Shown: positions 21,417-32,801, counted from the stretch's first letter. The stretch is 64,000 nucleotides of DNA from Metridium senile (GCA_949775045.1 OX459097.1:6651685-6715684); one strand, 5' to 3'. Notes: generated by a model from the sequence alone, not told the origin. Numbers and translations are program-made.

Positions 21417-21422
21417 TTTATT
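21417..21422 (-). terminator. AATAAA poly(A) signal for TPST
   Basis: A canonical AATAAA on the minus strand, 113 nt beyond the TPST stop codon. The A-rich run at 21465-21505 lies between them. Confidence 0.5.
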
Positions 21423-21535
21423 GTGTATTCTTGTATTGTTGTTATGAATCAAACAAATAACATTAAAAACAAAAAAAAAACATTAAAAAACATTAAAAAA
21501 AAGAAGTAAAATACAAAGAAATGAAGAATAAAAAA

Positions 21536-23090
21536 TTAATAATTGTTTTGTAATATCGGCTTTTTCATTTTGCTGTAATCTGGTTTTTGACCAGAAGTGT
21601 CATAGCCAAGTTTCTTTAATACTGGTGCTAAAACGTCTAAAGGATGATGGGTAATTGTTCTGGGTATGTTGTCCATCCACTTGTATAAGGAATGACGATA
21701 AATCGGCTCTGATACTTGATCGCTGGATTTCTCAAGCCTACAAGAATAGTGGAAAGAAAGAAAGACAAAATACACCTATTTCACAAAATATGGGGGTACC
21801 TGTTTCACACGCAAAATATGGGGGAGGGGGTACTATAAAGGCTCCTCTGTCAAAAAGACACTGCGTGCCCGTATTATAAACTGACATGCAGTGGCATTGA
21901 CTGACATTGTTTTCCCGTATTACAGAGGTTCCTCTGCAAATAATAGACACTGTCCATGCGTCCGTTATTTAAGATACCCCTGTAAAATAGACATTTTTTG
22001 CTCGTAGTACAGAGAGGGTCCTGAAGAGGTAAATAGGGAGCTGGGATTGGCCTTATTTTTGACTGGGAAAATGGGATTGGATGCACTGGATTTACAAATA
22101 ACTGAGAATAATGGGAATGGGATTGAAAACTTGAGCAAAACTGATGGGATTATGTGATTTTGGACTGGGATTTGGTCCAAATATAAACTGGGAAATGGAT
22201 TTGTACCCCCCCCTCATCCCCCTTAGGATCTTCTACATAGGTTCCTCTGTAAAATAGACACTGTTTCTCGATCGGATTACAGAGGTTCATCTGTGAATAA
22301 TAGACACCCCTGTTCGTATTACAGAGGTTCTATATTACCTTGATACAGCAGGTCCTTGTGGAGTCTTCATAAACTCCTCATGATGCAACACTTGATCATT
22401 CCACTTGACCCCAACGAAACGTAAAACTGCTGCCATAGTTCTAGCTGGGTCCATCACAAGATGTTCATAGTACACCGTTACACATCTACGAGGCCCTAGT
22501 CCCTCACACTGTTCAACCATAGTAGTCACTGCTTTGTTCCATCTTTGTAGTAAGTTTTCGTAAGTCCGATTTCTAAGCCCGCGAATGACTACGTGCCTCG
22601 AGAGGATGGAATTTATAACCGCGCGTCCGTCACGAACCATCAGAATGAATTTAGCATTAGGGAAAAGTTTTGAAAGATACGTCGTATTACGGAGCGATAA
22701 CGGATCTTTGTTGCAAAGAATAGGAGCTGGCTCACCGTGGTTTTTAATAACGTGTAGAATGAAAGACGCCACTGCAGTGTCCAAGACGTCCTCAGTGACG
22801 CCCGCTGCTTCGAGCCGATGTTTCTGGACCTTGTTGTAGCTCCCAACGTGTAGAAGCAGCTTGGGAATAACGTGGGTCTCTTGGCCACACCTTATTTTGG
22901 GATGTGTATCTAAGAGAACTCTCATTAATGTAGTCCCACTTCTGGGAAATCCTCCGACAAACACAATAGGTAACAATCGTTCCTGGAGAATGGACGACTT
23001 TGAGTTACTGAAACAATGAAACTTAACTAGGTAAACCACAACGACAAACCCCAATAATAAGATCAGAAATATCCGTTGTCTTTTGACCAT
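21536..23090 (-). CDS. TPST: Tyrosylprotein sulfotransferase
   Basis: Two exons (23090-22339 and 21737-21536) join in phase through AG|G into 317 residues. A short cytosolic tail and one membrane anchor (about 6-24) fit a type II Golgi protein. GGFPRSGTTLMRVLLDTHP (Arg50 in the 5'-phosphosulfate loop), GQETHVIP (Glu71, the expected catalytic base) and MVRDGRAVINSILSR (3'-phosphate site, Arg153 and Ser161) are all present. Exon 2 holds the conserved SxDQV...LYKW end. The enzyme transfers sulfate from PAPS to tyrosines of secreted and membrane proteins in the trans-Golgi. It is about 50 residues shorter than human TPST1 and TPST2, mainly in the stem. Which vertebrate copy it corresponds to cannot be decided. 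Confidence 0.95.
21800..22330. repeat. Degenerate minisatellite in TPST intron
   Basis: A diverged unit of about 37 bp recurs (CGTATTACAGAGGTTCCTCT, then GTAAAATAGACACTG) at about 21838, 21910, 21970, 22240 and 22300, with a TGGGATTGG-rich patch at 22040-22170. It lies between the two TPST exons. Confidence 0.6.
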
Positions 23091-24322
23091 CCTATATAGT
23101 GTTTTTCAACGATATTGAAAGTTCAACTTTCCATCGTTAAACCAGAATCGAAACCATGGATTTTAAGAAGGAAAGTCATATCGGTTGATCCTAATGTTAA
23201 TTCCCGTGCTGGAACGCTGTTGTTTAGCTATCATTACGCTTTTAAAGTTCGTTGAGTTGTCACTGAAATCGTAGCCATTTTAGTTAATTTAAATCTTGGT
23301 ATTTCCGTAAAAACGGTATTGAAAGTATCAATATTGCTGTCTTGTTAGTGGCGGGTTTGAATTGAGCACCAGCAGATTTTGCTGGTGTATTAGAGAACAA
23401 ATATAAACTTCATTCATGGGAGCCGGATTTTTAACTTACCAATTTCTTGGCCTTATTATATTGGACAAGCATTAACCATTTTCGTAGAACTTTTGGTTTA
23501 TATTTTTATTTTGAAATAATTAATCATTGTTTTGCTGGAGTGTTTTGTTGCTTTTCGTGCCAGCATCATTTCGAAGTTGGAACTTTCAATGCTGCGTTTC
23601 ATAACCTTGAACTAACCTACAATCCAATCAAATTTTGTATCGTAACTTTTATTTTAGAACGTATTTTCTTTTTATTCAATTTTGTTGTCATTTTGCAAAT
23701 TATTTCATTGGTAAAAAAAATTAAAGTTGTTCAAAATATTAGACTCGCAAAAAATGACACATTCTACTTTTAGTTTGTCTTTCAATTTCACAATTTTAGT
23801 TTTTCATAATTTTAGCTGAAGTACTTAATTCTCTTGTAAAAATGAAATCGCAAAAGTTTAAATAATGGCGGGAAATTTAAATAAAGCATAAAAGTGAATA
23901 TTTATCCATTTGTTCATAAAAAGTTTATTTTTTTTCGGAAGGAACATACTAAGTATAATTCCTTCATTATCATAATCAGTTATTACAACATGATAGTGAT
24001 ATAAGTGATATAAAAATCCAATGTTAAAAACTATTTTTCATAAAATGTTAGAGCGAATACACTAAAACCATGAAATAATGTCAAATTACTAATTTTGCAA
24101 TATTTCTTATTTGGTGACTTTTAGTCACTATCAAAGACAAGTAAAGTTGTAATGAGGTATTGTTTCCTTTTGTATTTGATGTTTTTGGTTGAAGCGATAG
24201 TGACTAAATTATCACTAAATAGAAATTATTGACTAGTAACTATTTTGCTTCTATTTCATGGTTAGTGATCTCACTCTAACTATTGATTCTGACATAAATT
24301 ATTATCATTTTTGTTTTGGAGA
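23091..24322. other. Spacer upstream of TPST
   Basis: It contains the presumed TPST promoter next to 23091 and one fold-back element (24047-24284). The rest is AT-rich with no supported gene; the 108-codon frame at 23447-23773 has no recognisable features. Confidence 0.5.
24047..24284. mobile_element. Fold-back MITE with GTTAGAG ends
   Basis: The left arm (GTTAGAGCGAATACACTAAA, ACCATGAAATA, GACTTTTAGTCACTATC) pairs imperfectly with the right arm ending in CACTCTAAC. About 240 bp and non-coding. Confidence 0.6.
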
Positions 24323-24328
24323 TTTATT
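24323..24328 (-). terminator. AATAAA poly(A) signal for SAPCD2-like gene
   Basis: Canonical AATAAA on the minus strand, 95 nt after the stop codon at 24424. Confidence 0.5.
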
Positions 24329-24423
24329 ATAATCATTCTATTGATTTCTCTGTGCTTGATTAAAAACTTGAACTTAAAATATATACAAACCCTAGTAATA
24401 AATGTTTTATGCATATTTTTGAA

Positions 24424-27400
24424 CTATTTTTCAGGAGGACTTTTTGTGCCACTCCCTGTGATAGTTGCCTTTGCATTAAATAAGTCTCTGATAAGAGCGG
24501 ATTTCTCTCTCTCTAGTTGGGCTATTCTGTTATTCTTGGCATATATATCCTGAAACACAACCAGACGTAAATAAGGATTAATAATTATGTTATCATTTAG
24601 GTGTCTCCTAGTAGTTTTTCTTGGTCCACATTTCATGTGTTCAGATCTTGTTACAGTGAATTCAAAAAGGGAAGGAAAGGACCCCAAAAAAACCCCAATA
24701 AAATACAAGGAGACACCTTAAAAAATATTTGCTGAAGTGAGAGGAATATGAATTTTTTAGGTATATTTTGAATAGATGTGTATTGATTATGATGAGGCTG
24801 GTTATACTCATGAATCCTTGTGATTTGGGAGCATACAATACCCCAAGAATGATTATGATTATGATGACAGTAATGATGATGATGACAATGATCAGATGAT
24901 GATGATGATGATTATGAGAGTAATTATTAAGATGATGATGATTTTTATTATGATGATGATAGTAATGATTATGATACTGATAGTGCTCATGATGATTATG
25001 ACAATGATCAGATGATGATGATGATTATGAGAGTAATTATTAAGATGATTATGATGATTATTATTATGATGATAGTAACGATTATGATACTGATAATGCT
25101 CATGATGATTATGACAATGATAGTAATAATAATAATAACAACAATCATGATAATAATAATTATAGATATTGATTGATATGATAACTACTTACATCTCTTA
25201 ACTGCTGTACATAATCTGGTGGAGGTTTTGATGCTTCAGTTGGTTTTGGAGGACACTATGAAAAACATACACAAATTCCATTACATAATCTATTTGTTGT
25301 TAAAATCACAAAAAGTAAGTAAGTGTAATAAGACGGTAAACTCGTTTGTTTGTTGGTTTCTTTTACTTTAACTTAGACTTCGAAGTACATGTGCCAACGA
25401 TTGAACTACAAAACAACATGGCCGCCATCTGCGGGGGTCACCCTGTATAAAAGGGCTACTAAGGGGGGGTGGGACAATAAGCACGTATTACAACATCTCC
25501 CCCCTTAACTAACAAGTTACAATTATCAACAAAATAATGTCACTTATTCAACAAGAGTCAATAAGTCTTTCAGGTTTCCTGACAACTCTTCCTGATTTGG
25601 TGGTGACAACTGAACCACTGGGTTGAAGGTCAGGTTGTTTCATCTGTTCGTCTGAAACCAAGGAGGGTTGCGGCTTCATCGGTAGACTTGAACTCATAGG
25701 CATAGAACTCATGGGAACTGTTGACAGTTTTGGTAGATCCATTGGTAGATCTAGTGGCGTAGATATGATTTGACGTCTATTTCTGCGAAATACGCTGCCT
25801 CTCTCGTCTTTCACCAGATACGATCTTGGAAGCACTTCAGCTTTTCTCCATTGCTTTTCTCTCCCTGGTCGAATCCTGACTTTGGCACCTGGTTCTAAGG
25901 GTGGCAAGTCTTTGCTGTTCTGGTTGTAATAAGCTGTAGCTTTGTCTTGACGTGTTCTGAGTGTTTTAACAACTGTGTCAGGGTTCACTGGTTGAGGAAG
26001 CAACAGTCTCTTGTGAGTTGGTAGCATAGTGCGTGTTCTTCGGCTCATTAACAGCTGGACCGGCGATAGACCAATGTCTTCGAACGGCGTATTACGGTAT
26101 TTGAGAAGGCCCTCAAATGGATCCTTGCCATCAGCGTCAGCTTTCTTAAGGATTCGTTTCGCTGTCTGTACAGCTTTCTCAGCTGCCCCATTGGACTGGG
26201 GATATTCCGGAGAACTGGTAGTATGCTTAAAACCCCATTCTTTTGCAAACACTTTAAATTGATGCGTACTGTCAAATAGGTTCCTAGTATTACTGTATTG
26301 CGAACCATTGTCGCTGATAACTTCTTGAGGTATCCCATAACGAGCAAAAATCTTCTTCAGGTTGTTGATAAGACATGTCGCAGTGCTTTGACGTAGCAGT
26401 TCTATTTCAAAGTATTTGGAGTAGAAATCAGTCACTACCACGTAGGTGTGTCCACCGTAATCAAAGAGATCCGTACCAACAATTTGCCACGGGAGGCCAG
26501 GAATATCATGTGGTTTAAGTGTTTCCTTTTGCTGTTGATTCCTGAAAGCATTGCAGATTCCACATGATCGCACTCTATCTTTGACCTGTGAACTCATACC
26601 TGGCCAGAAAACATAGTCCCTAGCGTAGGATAAACTCTTTGACTCACCCATGTGGGCACCATGAATTTCATCGAGCACTTCACCTCTCATAGCTCGTGGT
26701 ACAACAATTCGATCAGACTTGAACAGCAATCCGTCTTCGACGCTGAGCTCCTCTCTGTAACTAAAATATTCTCTAGCTAATTCATCAACCACTTCTTTGT
26801 CCGAGGGCCATCCATTAACAACATAATCCATTACTACTTGGGTGGTTTCATCACAATTGGTGTAGGATTTAAACTTAGACAGGGAATCATTGTCCAGTCC
26901 TAAGTTGTCTATTAAGTTCACTTGTATCTCCTCCTCGTCAGTGCTGGTCGGTTCGGCTATGTCTACAGGTGCTCTACTTAAGCAGTCAGAAAGGACTTGT
27001 TGCTTACCGGGAACATACCGGACATTCAGATCATACTTAGTAAGCTTGAGGAGCATCCGTTGTAGTCTTGGAGGGGCTTCGTTAAGCGGTTTCTTGAAAA
27101 TTGCCTCCAGAGGTTTATGATCCGTTTCTACAATAACTTTCCGACCATAAAGGTAAGTGTGGAACTTCTGTACTCCCCAGGCAATAGCGAGTAATTCTCT
27201 TTCAATGTTTGCATAATGTTTCTCTGAGTTAGTGAGTGTCCTTGATCCGTATGCTATGGGTTTTCCTTCTTGCATTACTACTGCCCCTAGGCCAGTGCTG
27301 CTGGCATCGGCATTTAAAACAGTCTGTTTATTAGTGTCAAAATAAGAGAGAACAGGTGAGCTGCTGATAACACGTTTGAGCTGTGCAAAAGCATTCTGTT

Positions 27401-30400
27401 GGGGTGTATCCCACACAAAAACGGTGTCTTTCTGCAGCAGCTGCGAGATGGGTCCCTGAATCTCTGCTTTGTTCTGGATGAACTTATCAAGGTAGTTCAC
27501 AGTTCCTAAAATTCGCTGTACTCCTTCTTTATCGGTTGGTGGTGGCATGTCTATAATGGCCTTGATCTTCTCAGGATCTGGCTGTAGGCCTTGTGAAGTA
27601 AGCCTATGGCCAACATACCTAACTTCATCTACTCTAAGTTTCACTTTGCTTGGGTTAAACTTTAATCCGACTTCTTTACTTCGTTCCAACACCTGTGACA
27701 GCTTTTCATTCATTTCCTTCTCGTCTTTGGCATGTATTAGAAAGTCATCTACTATGATCTCTACGGGTACTCCTTCGAAGAGCCTTTCCATCTCCCTCTG
27801 ATAGATCTCTGGTGCTGGGGCAATACCGAACGGGAGCCTGCAGAACCGATACCTTCCCCACGGTGTGTTAAATGTAAGTAATTTTGAGCTTGCTTCATCG
27901 ACGGGTAGCTGCCAAAATCCACTACATGCATCTAGCGTTGAAAATTTAACAGTATTAGTAAGTTTATTGGCAACTTCTTCAATGGTAACCATAGGGTGGT
28001 GTACACGTTTCAGTGCAGTGTTAAGATCTCTAGGATCAATGCATATTCTAACTTCATCTTTGGTGGGCTGGCCTTTCCCTTTTCCTTGTCTTTTGTCTAC
28101 TACTAACATTGAGCTCACCCATGGGGTATGCTCCTGTTCTTTAACAATGATCCCATCCTGTTCCATCTCTAACAGCTTTTCTTGAACTGGCTCAAGCAGT
28201 GAAATAGGCAACTTTCTTGGTGGGTGGATAACTGGGGATACTGACTCATCAATTTCCAAACTAATTTCATGTGGTAGTCTACCAGGTTTACTACTGAAAC
28301 AATCTTGAAAGTTTGTTAGCACTGGGTCTGTTGTGATAGGGTCTGGAAGAATATCCTGGTTTTGCTGTGGTTTGGATACTGTCGGTGTAGATTGAATCAA
28401 ATCTAAGTTCATAAACTTTAACACTTCTAGGTCAAGGCAAGCATTACAGCTCAACAAAGGTGAGAAATCACCCTGCACAACTAAATATAACAGATCAATC
28501 TTACGACACTTGTATTGGGTAGAGAGCCGTACACATCCAACTGGGTGAATGGGCTTAGTAGCTAACCAAGCCTTTAATGGCTGATTGATTTTCTGTAGTG
28601 GCTTACGAGTAATTTGCTGGTATAGACTTAGTGGAATTACATTTGCTTCAGCTCCAGTGTCTGCTTTAACCTTGACATTAGAGTTGTTTATAGTAATGTT
28701 AATCATACTTTTGTTTCTAGAAACTGAGGTATCAACAGACCCAAGTTCAACGGAGGCAAAGTAAGCATGGGTTAAGTGATCATCTGAACCACCTTCAATG
28801 ATAATGCTCTCTTCAACTGGGTGTATATTGCTCTTGATTGTTGATGATTTACACACTCTGGCATAGTGACCTCGTTTTTTACACTTTCTACACTCCTGTT
28901 TGTAGGCAGGGCATTTACTTGGATGTGAGAATGGATGCTTGAGACCACAAAATTTACATAAAGGGTCATTGGGCCTTGATGATGGTAATTTGGAACTCTT
29001 AACATCATGAATGTTGGATGCTGACTGCTCAACACTACTAGAAGGCAAGCTAAACTTCATCTTTTGACTCTCTGAAGCTTCATATGTGCGACAATAGTCA
29101 TGTGCAGACTGTAGAGTTAGGTCAGGTTTTTTTAGTAATTCACCCCTCAAGTGATCAGACAAAACTCCTCCGACAATCCTATCTCTAATCAGCGAGTCTT
29201 TAAGAGTTCCAAATTCACATGTAAGGGCAAGTCTTTTCAAGTCACTGACGAAATTATCAATCCTCTCTCCCTCTTTCTGACTACGTTGATTAAACACTAA
29301 ACGCTCATAAATAACGTTTTTTGCCCCCTGGCAAAGTTCTGAAAATTTCTTACAGACGTCAGCAAAGCTTTCCAAACTTTCGCCTTCCTCGTATGTAAAA
29401 TGACTGTACTCTTCTATTGCATCACTCCCAGCGCAATTTAGCAACAAATTTACCTTAATTTTGTCAGATTTCTTTTCCTTCTCTGTGGCTACAAGGTATA
29501 TCTCAAACCTCATTATAAACTTTCTCCAATTTTCGGCAGCTTGAGCGTCAATAATCAATGGTCCTGGCTTGTTGAACGACTCCTTTTCCGCCATTTTGAA
29601 TGATCGATAGTAGTAGTATCTTTCCACTCGTATAACTTTGTGTTACTCCGTTTCAAATGACTTCTGATTCTCCGACAGCAAAGTTTGGGTCCTTTTCAAG
29701 TTCTGACACCATGTAATAAGACGGTAAACTCGTTTGTTTGTTGGTTTCTTTTACTTTAACTTAGACTTCGAAGTACATGTGCCAACGATTGAACTACAAA
29801 ACAACATGGCCGCCATCTGCGGGGGTCACCCTGTATAAAAGGGCTACTAAGGGGGGGTGGGACAATAAGCACGTATTACAACAGTAAGTAAACTAGTAGT
29901 CTGTTATTTTGGTGTACGCTGTCCACTATCTTGGTGCTCAAAAGTTTACACTGATACTCTTGTAAATGAGATGAAACATAAACACGTCTTTCATGGGAGA
30001 GGTGTCAACACTAAGTAGGGTCTGCTTACACAGGCTAGGAAATCCTGTACTATATACCTCGAAAGACAAAATAACAACTGTAATACTGTTGTAATATTGT
30101 TTTGGGCTTGCTGTGGCCCCTGCTGCCATGAGGGGCAACCCAAACATGGGCCAGCGTGTTTTACAAGCAGTTTGAGTTAGCCTAGTTAGCTTGTGATTTT
30201 GGTAACAACTTTATACTGCTATTATTAAAGTTTGACTTGCAACAAATACTGCACACAAATCATTCAAATCCAGAAACACAAAGCTCAATGCACCCCCAAA
30301 TAAATTGATCAACTTACCAGTGGTTCAAGGGGATTTTCTACAATTCTTGTGACATAATTGTTGACCTCTTCAATATTTCTTTTGTAACATCTAAACGAGG

Positions 30401-32801
30401 CTTCAGTTAAATTGAGTTCTTTTCTACGAGTATTGTGCAGCAGCATTTCATACTGAAACTGTAGATAAAAATATAAACATATTAGCAAGCAAAAAATATC
30501 AACATGTGAGCAGAGTTGTGTGTTGTAAATATGGAATGTAGTGGTAGTGAGTGTGAGTGAACCTCACAGAAGAGCCCCGACGGGGAGTGATGGTTGTAAA
30601 ATTTATATTTATTTATGTTTATCATCCCATCTACTTATATTGCTCAGCCATAACTTACTTGTTCAAGAGTAACATGCTCAGATTGTTGTAGATGAAGTTT
30701 TTCTTCTTGAACTGCTGTAATTCTTCGAAAATACCACTTTCTTGCCTTTTCTATTACATTTAGTCCATTTTTTAGTAATTCTATTTCTTCTTCGACTTGT
30801 GAAGATCTTGTTTTCTGTAGAAAATAGATTTATTTTATTCAGAGTAATAATGCAAACAAATACATGCAATGACAATTTTCATTGTCATCGCCACCAATAT
30901 ATTTATAAAAAATAATATATAAAATACAGTTTATTATTATCATTACTACTATTATTACACCTAATTGCAAGAACGTTGTCCTGATCATTTTTGAAATTTA
31001 GTGGGAAAGGAATTAATTAAAAGACAAAAGAAGATCACTCAAGCTCAAGGAATAACAAAAGAAAAAGTTCAGCTTGAGTGATCTTCTTTTCTTTTTTAAT
31101 TAATTCTTTTCCCACTAAATTACAAAAGTCTGGACAACGTTCTTGCAATTAAGGTGTATTATCATATTTATGATGATGATAATATTGTTGCTATCGAAAA
31201 ACAGCAGGACGTTTGGAATCAATGAGTGTCTGTTTTTTTATACCTGCATATTTATCCTAATTTACAAATATTAGCTGAAGGCAAGGTGAATATTGAACTA
31301 TTTGATGAATAATAACCAAAACAAAGTTAAGTAGAAATACATCATTATTTCCAATAAGATTATTATCATTTTATAAATGTCATCATTTTAATACCACCAC
31401 CACCACCATTAATCATCATCATTTTCGTTATTATTGATGCAATACTATTGAAAATGATTTAAAATATTCAAATTGTTGTCTAGACATCCAGATCCTTCTG
31501 TCTTTTAATTTTTATTCCCTAGGGGGACTTCATATATATGCTTTTAATAATTTAAACTTGGAGAGCAACTCATACTTGAGCATTCCTAAATTCAATAAAA
31601 ATAGGAAACTGTCTATAATGAGAGAAATGTGTGTCGGGGTCATTTAATATTGATCATGCAGAGAGATTAGTATTTTGATGAAAGACGTACTGATCGATTA
31701 TCCATATGTCAGTGTTTATACACGTAATATTTATTAAAATTCTGCACTTTTAATCCGTCCAATACTAATGAAAATCACATTTTAGCATTTTTAGTAATTA
31801 TATATATTTTTTTACATCTTAACATGTAAATTTCCTGTGAAATAAGTTATATTTTTTATGCGTGTTTATTATTTTTTCGGATTAATTCGCAAAACAGATA
31901 TTAAAATAAAGCAGAACTAAACCCTAGCTTATTGTGTGTAAAATTAAAATTATAATAAGTTCAATCTCACCTTATCAATCGACGGGGCACCGATCTTACT
32001 GCCTCCACGTAACCCATCAGAATCTTTTCCAACAAAATAAACTTTAGAGGTCGAATTCGACTTTACTTCTAATTCAAAACAAACAAATGATAGCATTATT
32101 CATGTATCTTATGAAGAAGAATTTATTTCTAATTCTACTAAAGCAAACAATGATTACATTCACAAAACGATTTTTCAACATTGTCAACAATTTGAACGTT
32201 ATTGAGTGGAAATTCGACATATGAAGACGCCAAAATACTTACGAGTTAGATTAGAGTTTGATAAATTCACTGGCACAGAATCAAGTTGTTCGCGTGAAGA
32301 ACTTTTTCGCTGTATATCTAAACTTTTTTCCACAGGTTTTAAGTCTCTAGAATCGTCATGTACTCTAAAAGAATCCTCACTAGAATCTGAATTATACTCT
32401 GAGTCCTTTCGTAAAGGGTCAAGTCTTGTCTTCGTTGTTGTGGTCGTGTTTGCTTTTGAATTAGAACTGCGAATGGCTAATCTCAGCCCCCTACAATAAT
32501 CTTCAAATGTAAGAAGTCCATTTGGAGGAGCTACATTCTTTAAAGAATCTAAAACACCTGAAAGAGACGATCCTTTGGCGTCCCAGTAGCCTTCTATATC
32601 CGTAATATTCACAAAGCCGCATCGATCTTGGTCCAGGATTTCAAACAAAGACCGCACATAATTAACGAACTCTGTGGGTAAATCTCTACTCATATCATCG
32701 CCATTTTGTCTTGGTGCATTAGATGTAGTTGGCGGTGATCGTAAACTCTCCCTCGATCCTGCAAACCTTGGAGGTACCATGTCGTTCTCCGAACTTTTCA
32801 T
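24424..32801 (-). CDS. SAPCD2: Suppressor APC domain-containing protein, SAPCD2-like
   Basis: Six exons: 32801-32243, 32068-31971, 30814-30659, 30458-30318, 25255-25193, 24549-24424. They join in phase into 380 residues, near the human SAPCD2 length (about 394). Residues 41-113 are the EF-hand-like suppressor-APC domain (LPTEFVNYVRSLFEILDQDR, then LLTFEDYCRGLRLAI). Exons 3 and 4 are coiled coil. The end (RIAQLEREKSALIRDLF) matches the conserved SAPCD2 C-terminus. SAPCD2 works in cell polarity and spindle orientation and binds the LGN and APC machinery; that role is inferred from the family. Intron 4 contains a complete LTR retrotransposon in the same orientation. SAPCD1, the paralogue, is the other possible name, but the C-terminus favours SAPCD2. 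Confidence 0.9.
24845..25165. repeat. GAT/AAT microsatellite in SAPCD2 intron 5
   Basis: Imperfect GATGAT and TTATTA runs, with an internal duplication of about 130 bp (the GATCAGATGATGATGAT block at 24890 and 25009). It is unrelated to the adjacent LTR element. Confidence 0.8.
25324..25495 (-). repeat. 3' LTR
   Basis: 172 bp, identical to 29712-29883. It contains a YY1-like AGATGGCGGCC on the element strand and a TATAAAAG on the opposite strand. It ends 68 bp before SAPCD2 exon 5. Confidence 0.95.
25496..25507 (-). other. Polypurine tract
   Basis: AAGGGGGGAGA immediately upstream of the 3' LTR on the minus strand; the expected plus-strand primer of reverse transcription. Confidence 0.85.
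25548..29594 (-). CDS. Gag-Pol polyprotein of the Ty3/gypsy element
   Basis: One frame of 1,348 residues from the well-placed ATG at 29594 (AAAATGGCG); an in-frame ATG 33 nt earlier (29627) is also possible. Numbering below is from that earlier ATG. Gag occupies about 12-220. Zinc knuckles lie at 224-259 (CKFC..., then CRKCKKRGHYARVC). Protease DTGAEAN is at 323, and reverse transcriptase at about 480-690 with IIVDDF (Asp627, Asp628). RNase H is at about 770-870 (NADASSTGLGAV). The integrase zinc site is His989/His992/Cys1022/Cys1025, with core Asp1053, Asp1106 and Glu1150. There is no stop or frameshift. Gag and Pol share one frame, as in Mag/SURL-type elements. The Asp1106-Glu1150 gap is 43 residues, where 35 is usual. 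Confidence 0.96.
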   Translation of the reverse strand: MAEKESFNKPGPLIIDAQAAENWRKFIMRFEIYLVATEKEKKSDKIKVNLLLNCAGSDAIEEYSHFTYEEGESLESFADVCKKFSELCQGAKNVIYERLVFNQRSQKEGERIDNFVSDLKRLALTCEFGTLKDSLIRDRIVGGVLSDHLRGELLKKPDLTLQSAHDYCRTYEASESQKMKFSLPSSSVEQSASNIHDVKSSKLPSSRPNDPLCKFCGLKHPFSHPSKCPAYKQECRKCKKRGHYARVCKSSTIKSNIHPVEESIIIEGGSDDHLTHAYFASVELGSVDTSVSRNKSMINITINNSNVKVKADTGAEANVIPLSLYQQITRKPLQKINQPLKAWLATKPIHPVGCVRLSTQYKCRKIDLLYLVVQGDFSPLLSCNACLDLEVLKFMNLDLIQSTPTVSKPQQNQDILPDPITTDPVLTNFQDCFSSKPGRLPHEISLEIDESVSPVIHPPRKLPISLLEPVQEKLLEMEQDGIIVKEQEHTPWVSSMLVVDKRQGKGKGQPTKDEVRICIDPRDLNTALKRVHHPMVTIEEVANKLTNTVKFSTLDACSGFWQLPVDEASSKLLTFNTPWGRYRFCRLPFGIAPAPEIYQREMERLFEGVPVEIIVDDFLIHAKDEKEMNEKLSQVLERSKEVGLKFNPSKVKLRVDEVRYVGHRLTSQGLQPDPEKIKAIIDMPPPTDKEGVQRILGTVNYLDKFIQNKAEIQGPISQLLQKDTVFVWDTPQQNAFAQLKRVISSSPVLSYFDTNKQTVLNADASSTGLGAVVMQEGKPIAYGSRTLTNSEKHYANIERELLAIAWGVQKFHTYLYGRKVIVETDHKPLEAIFKKPLNEAPPRLQRMLLKLTKYDLNVRYVPGKQQVLSDCLSRAPVDIAEPTSTDEEEIQVNLIDNLGLDNDSLSKFKSYTNCDETTQVVMDYVVNGWPSDKEVVDELAREYFSYREELSVEDGLLFKSDRIVVPRAMRGEVLDEIHGAHMGESKSLSYARDYVFWPGMSSQVKDRVRSCGICNAFRNQQQKETLKPHDIPGLPWQIVGTDLFDYGGHTYVVVTDFYSKYFEIELLRQSTATCLINNLKKIFARYGIPQEVISDNGSQYSNTRNLFDSTHQFKVFAKEWGFKHTTSSPEYPQSNGAAEKAVQTAKRILKKADADGKDPFEGLLKYRNTPFEDIGLSPVQLLMSRRTRTMLPTHKRLLLPQPVNPDTVVKTLRTRQDKATAYYNQNSKDLPPLEPGAKVRIRPGREKQWRKAEVLPRSYLVKDERGSVFRRNRRQIISTPLDLPMDLPKLSTVPMSSMPMSSSLPMKPQPSLVSDEQMKQPDLQPSGSVVTTKSGRVVRKPERLIDSC
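29701..29711 (-). other. Primer binding site (tRNA-Leu type)
   Basis: TGGTGTCAGAA lies directly against the 5' LTR on the minus strand. It is complementary to the TTCTGACACCA end typical of animal tRNA-Leu. The match beyond 11 nt is weak. Confidence 0.75.
29712..29883 (-). repeat. 5' LTR
   Basis: 172 bp, identical to the 3' LTR at 25324-25495, and flanked outside by GTAAG. Transcription of the element should start here on the minus strand. Confidence 0.95.
30958..31156. mobile_element. Fold-back MITE, CACCTA family, copy b
   Basis: A palindrome with ends CACCTAATTGCAAGAACGTT and inverse, flanked by TA on both sides. The arms contain GAAGATCACTCAAGCT and its complement. It lies in SAPCD2 intron 2. 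Confidence 0.85.

Larger units (their letters stand above)
25319..29888 (-). mobile_element. Complete Ty3/gypsy LTR retrotransposon nested in SAPCD2
   Basis: Two 172-bp LTRs (25324-25495 and 29712-29883) start TG, end CA and are identical base for base as read. GTAAG (25319-25323 and 29884-29888) is the 5-bp target duplication. On the minus strand the 5' LTR is followed at once by TGGTGTCAGAA (29701-29711), matching the complement of a tRNA-Leu 3' end, and a purine tract (GGGGGGAGA, 25496-25507) precedes the 3' LTR. One uninterrupted gag-pol frame lies between. No envelope frame is present. Everything indicates a very recent insertion. Confidence 0.97.
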
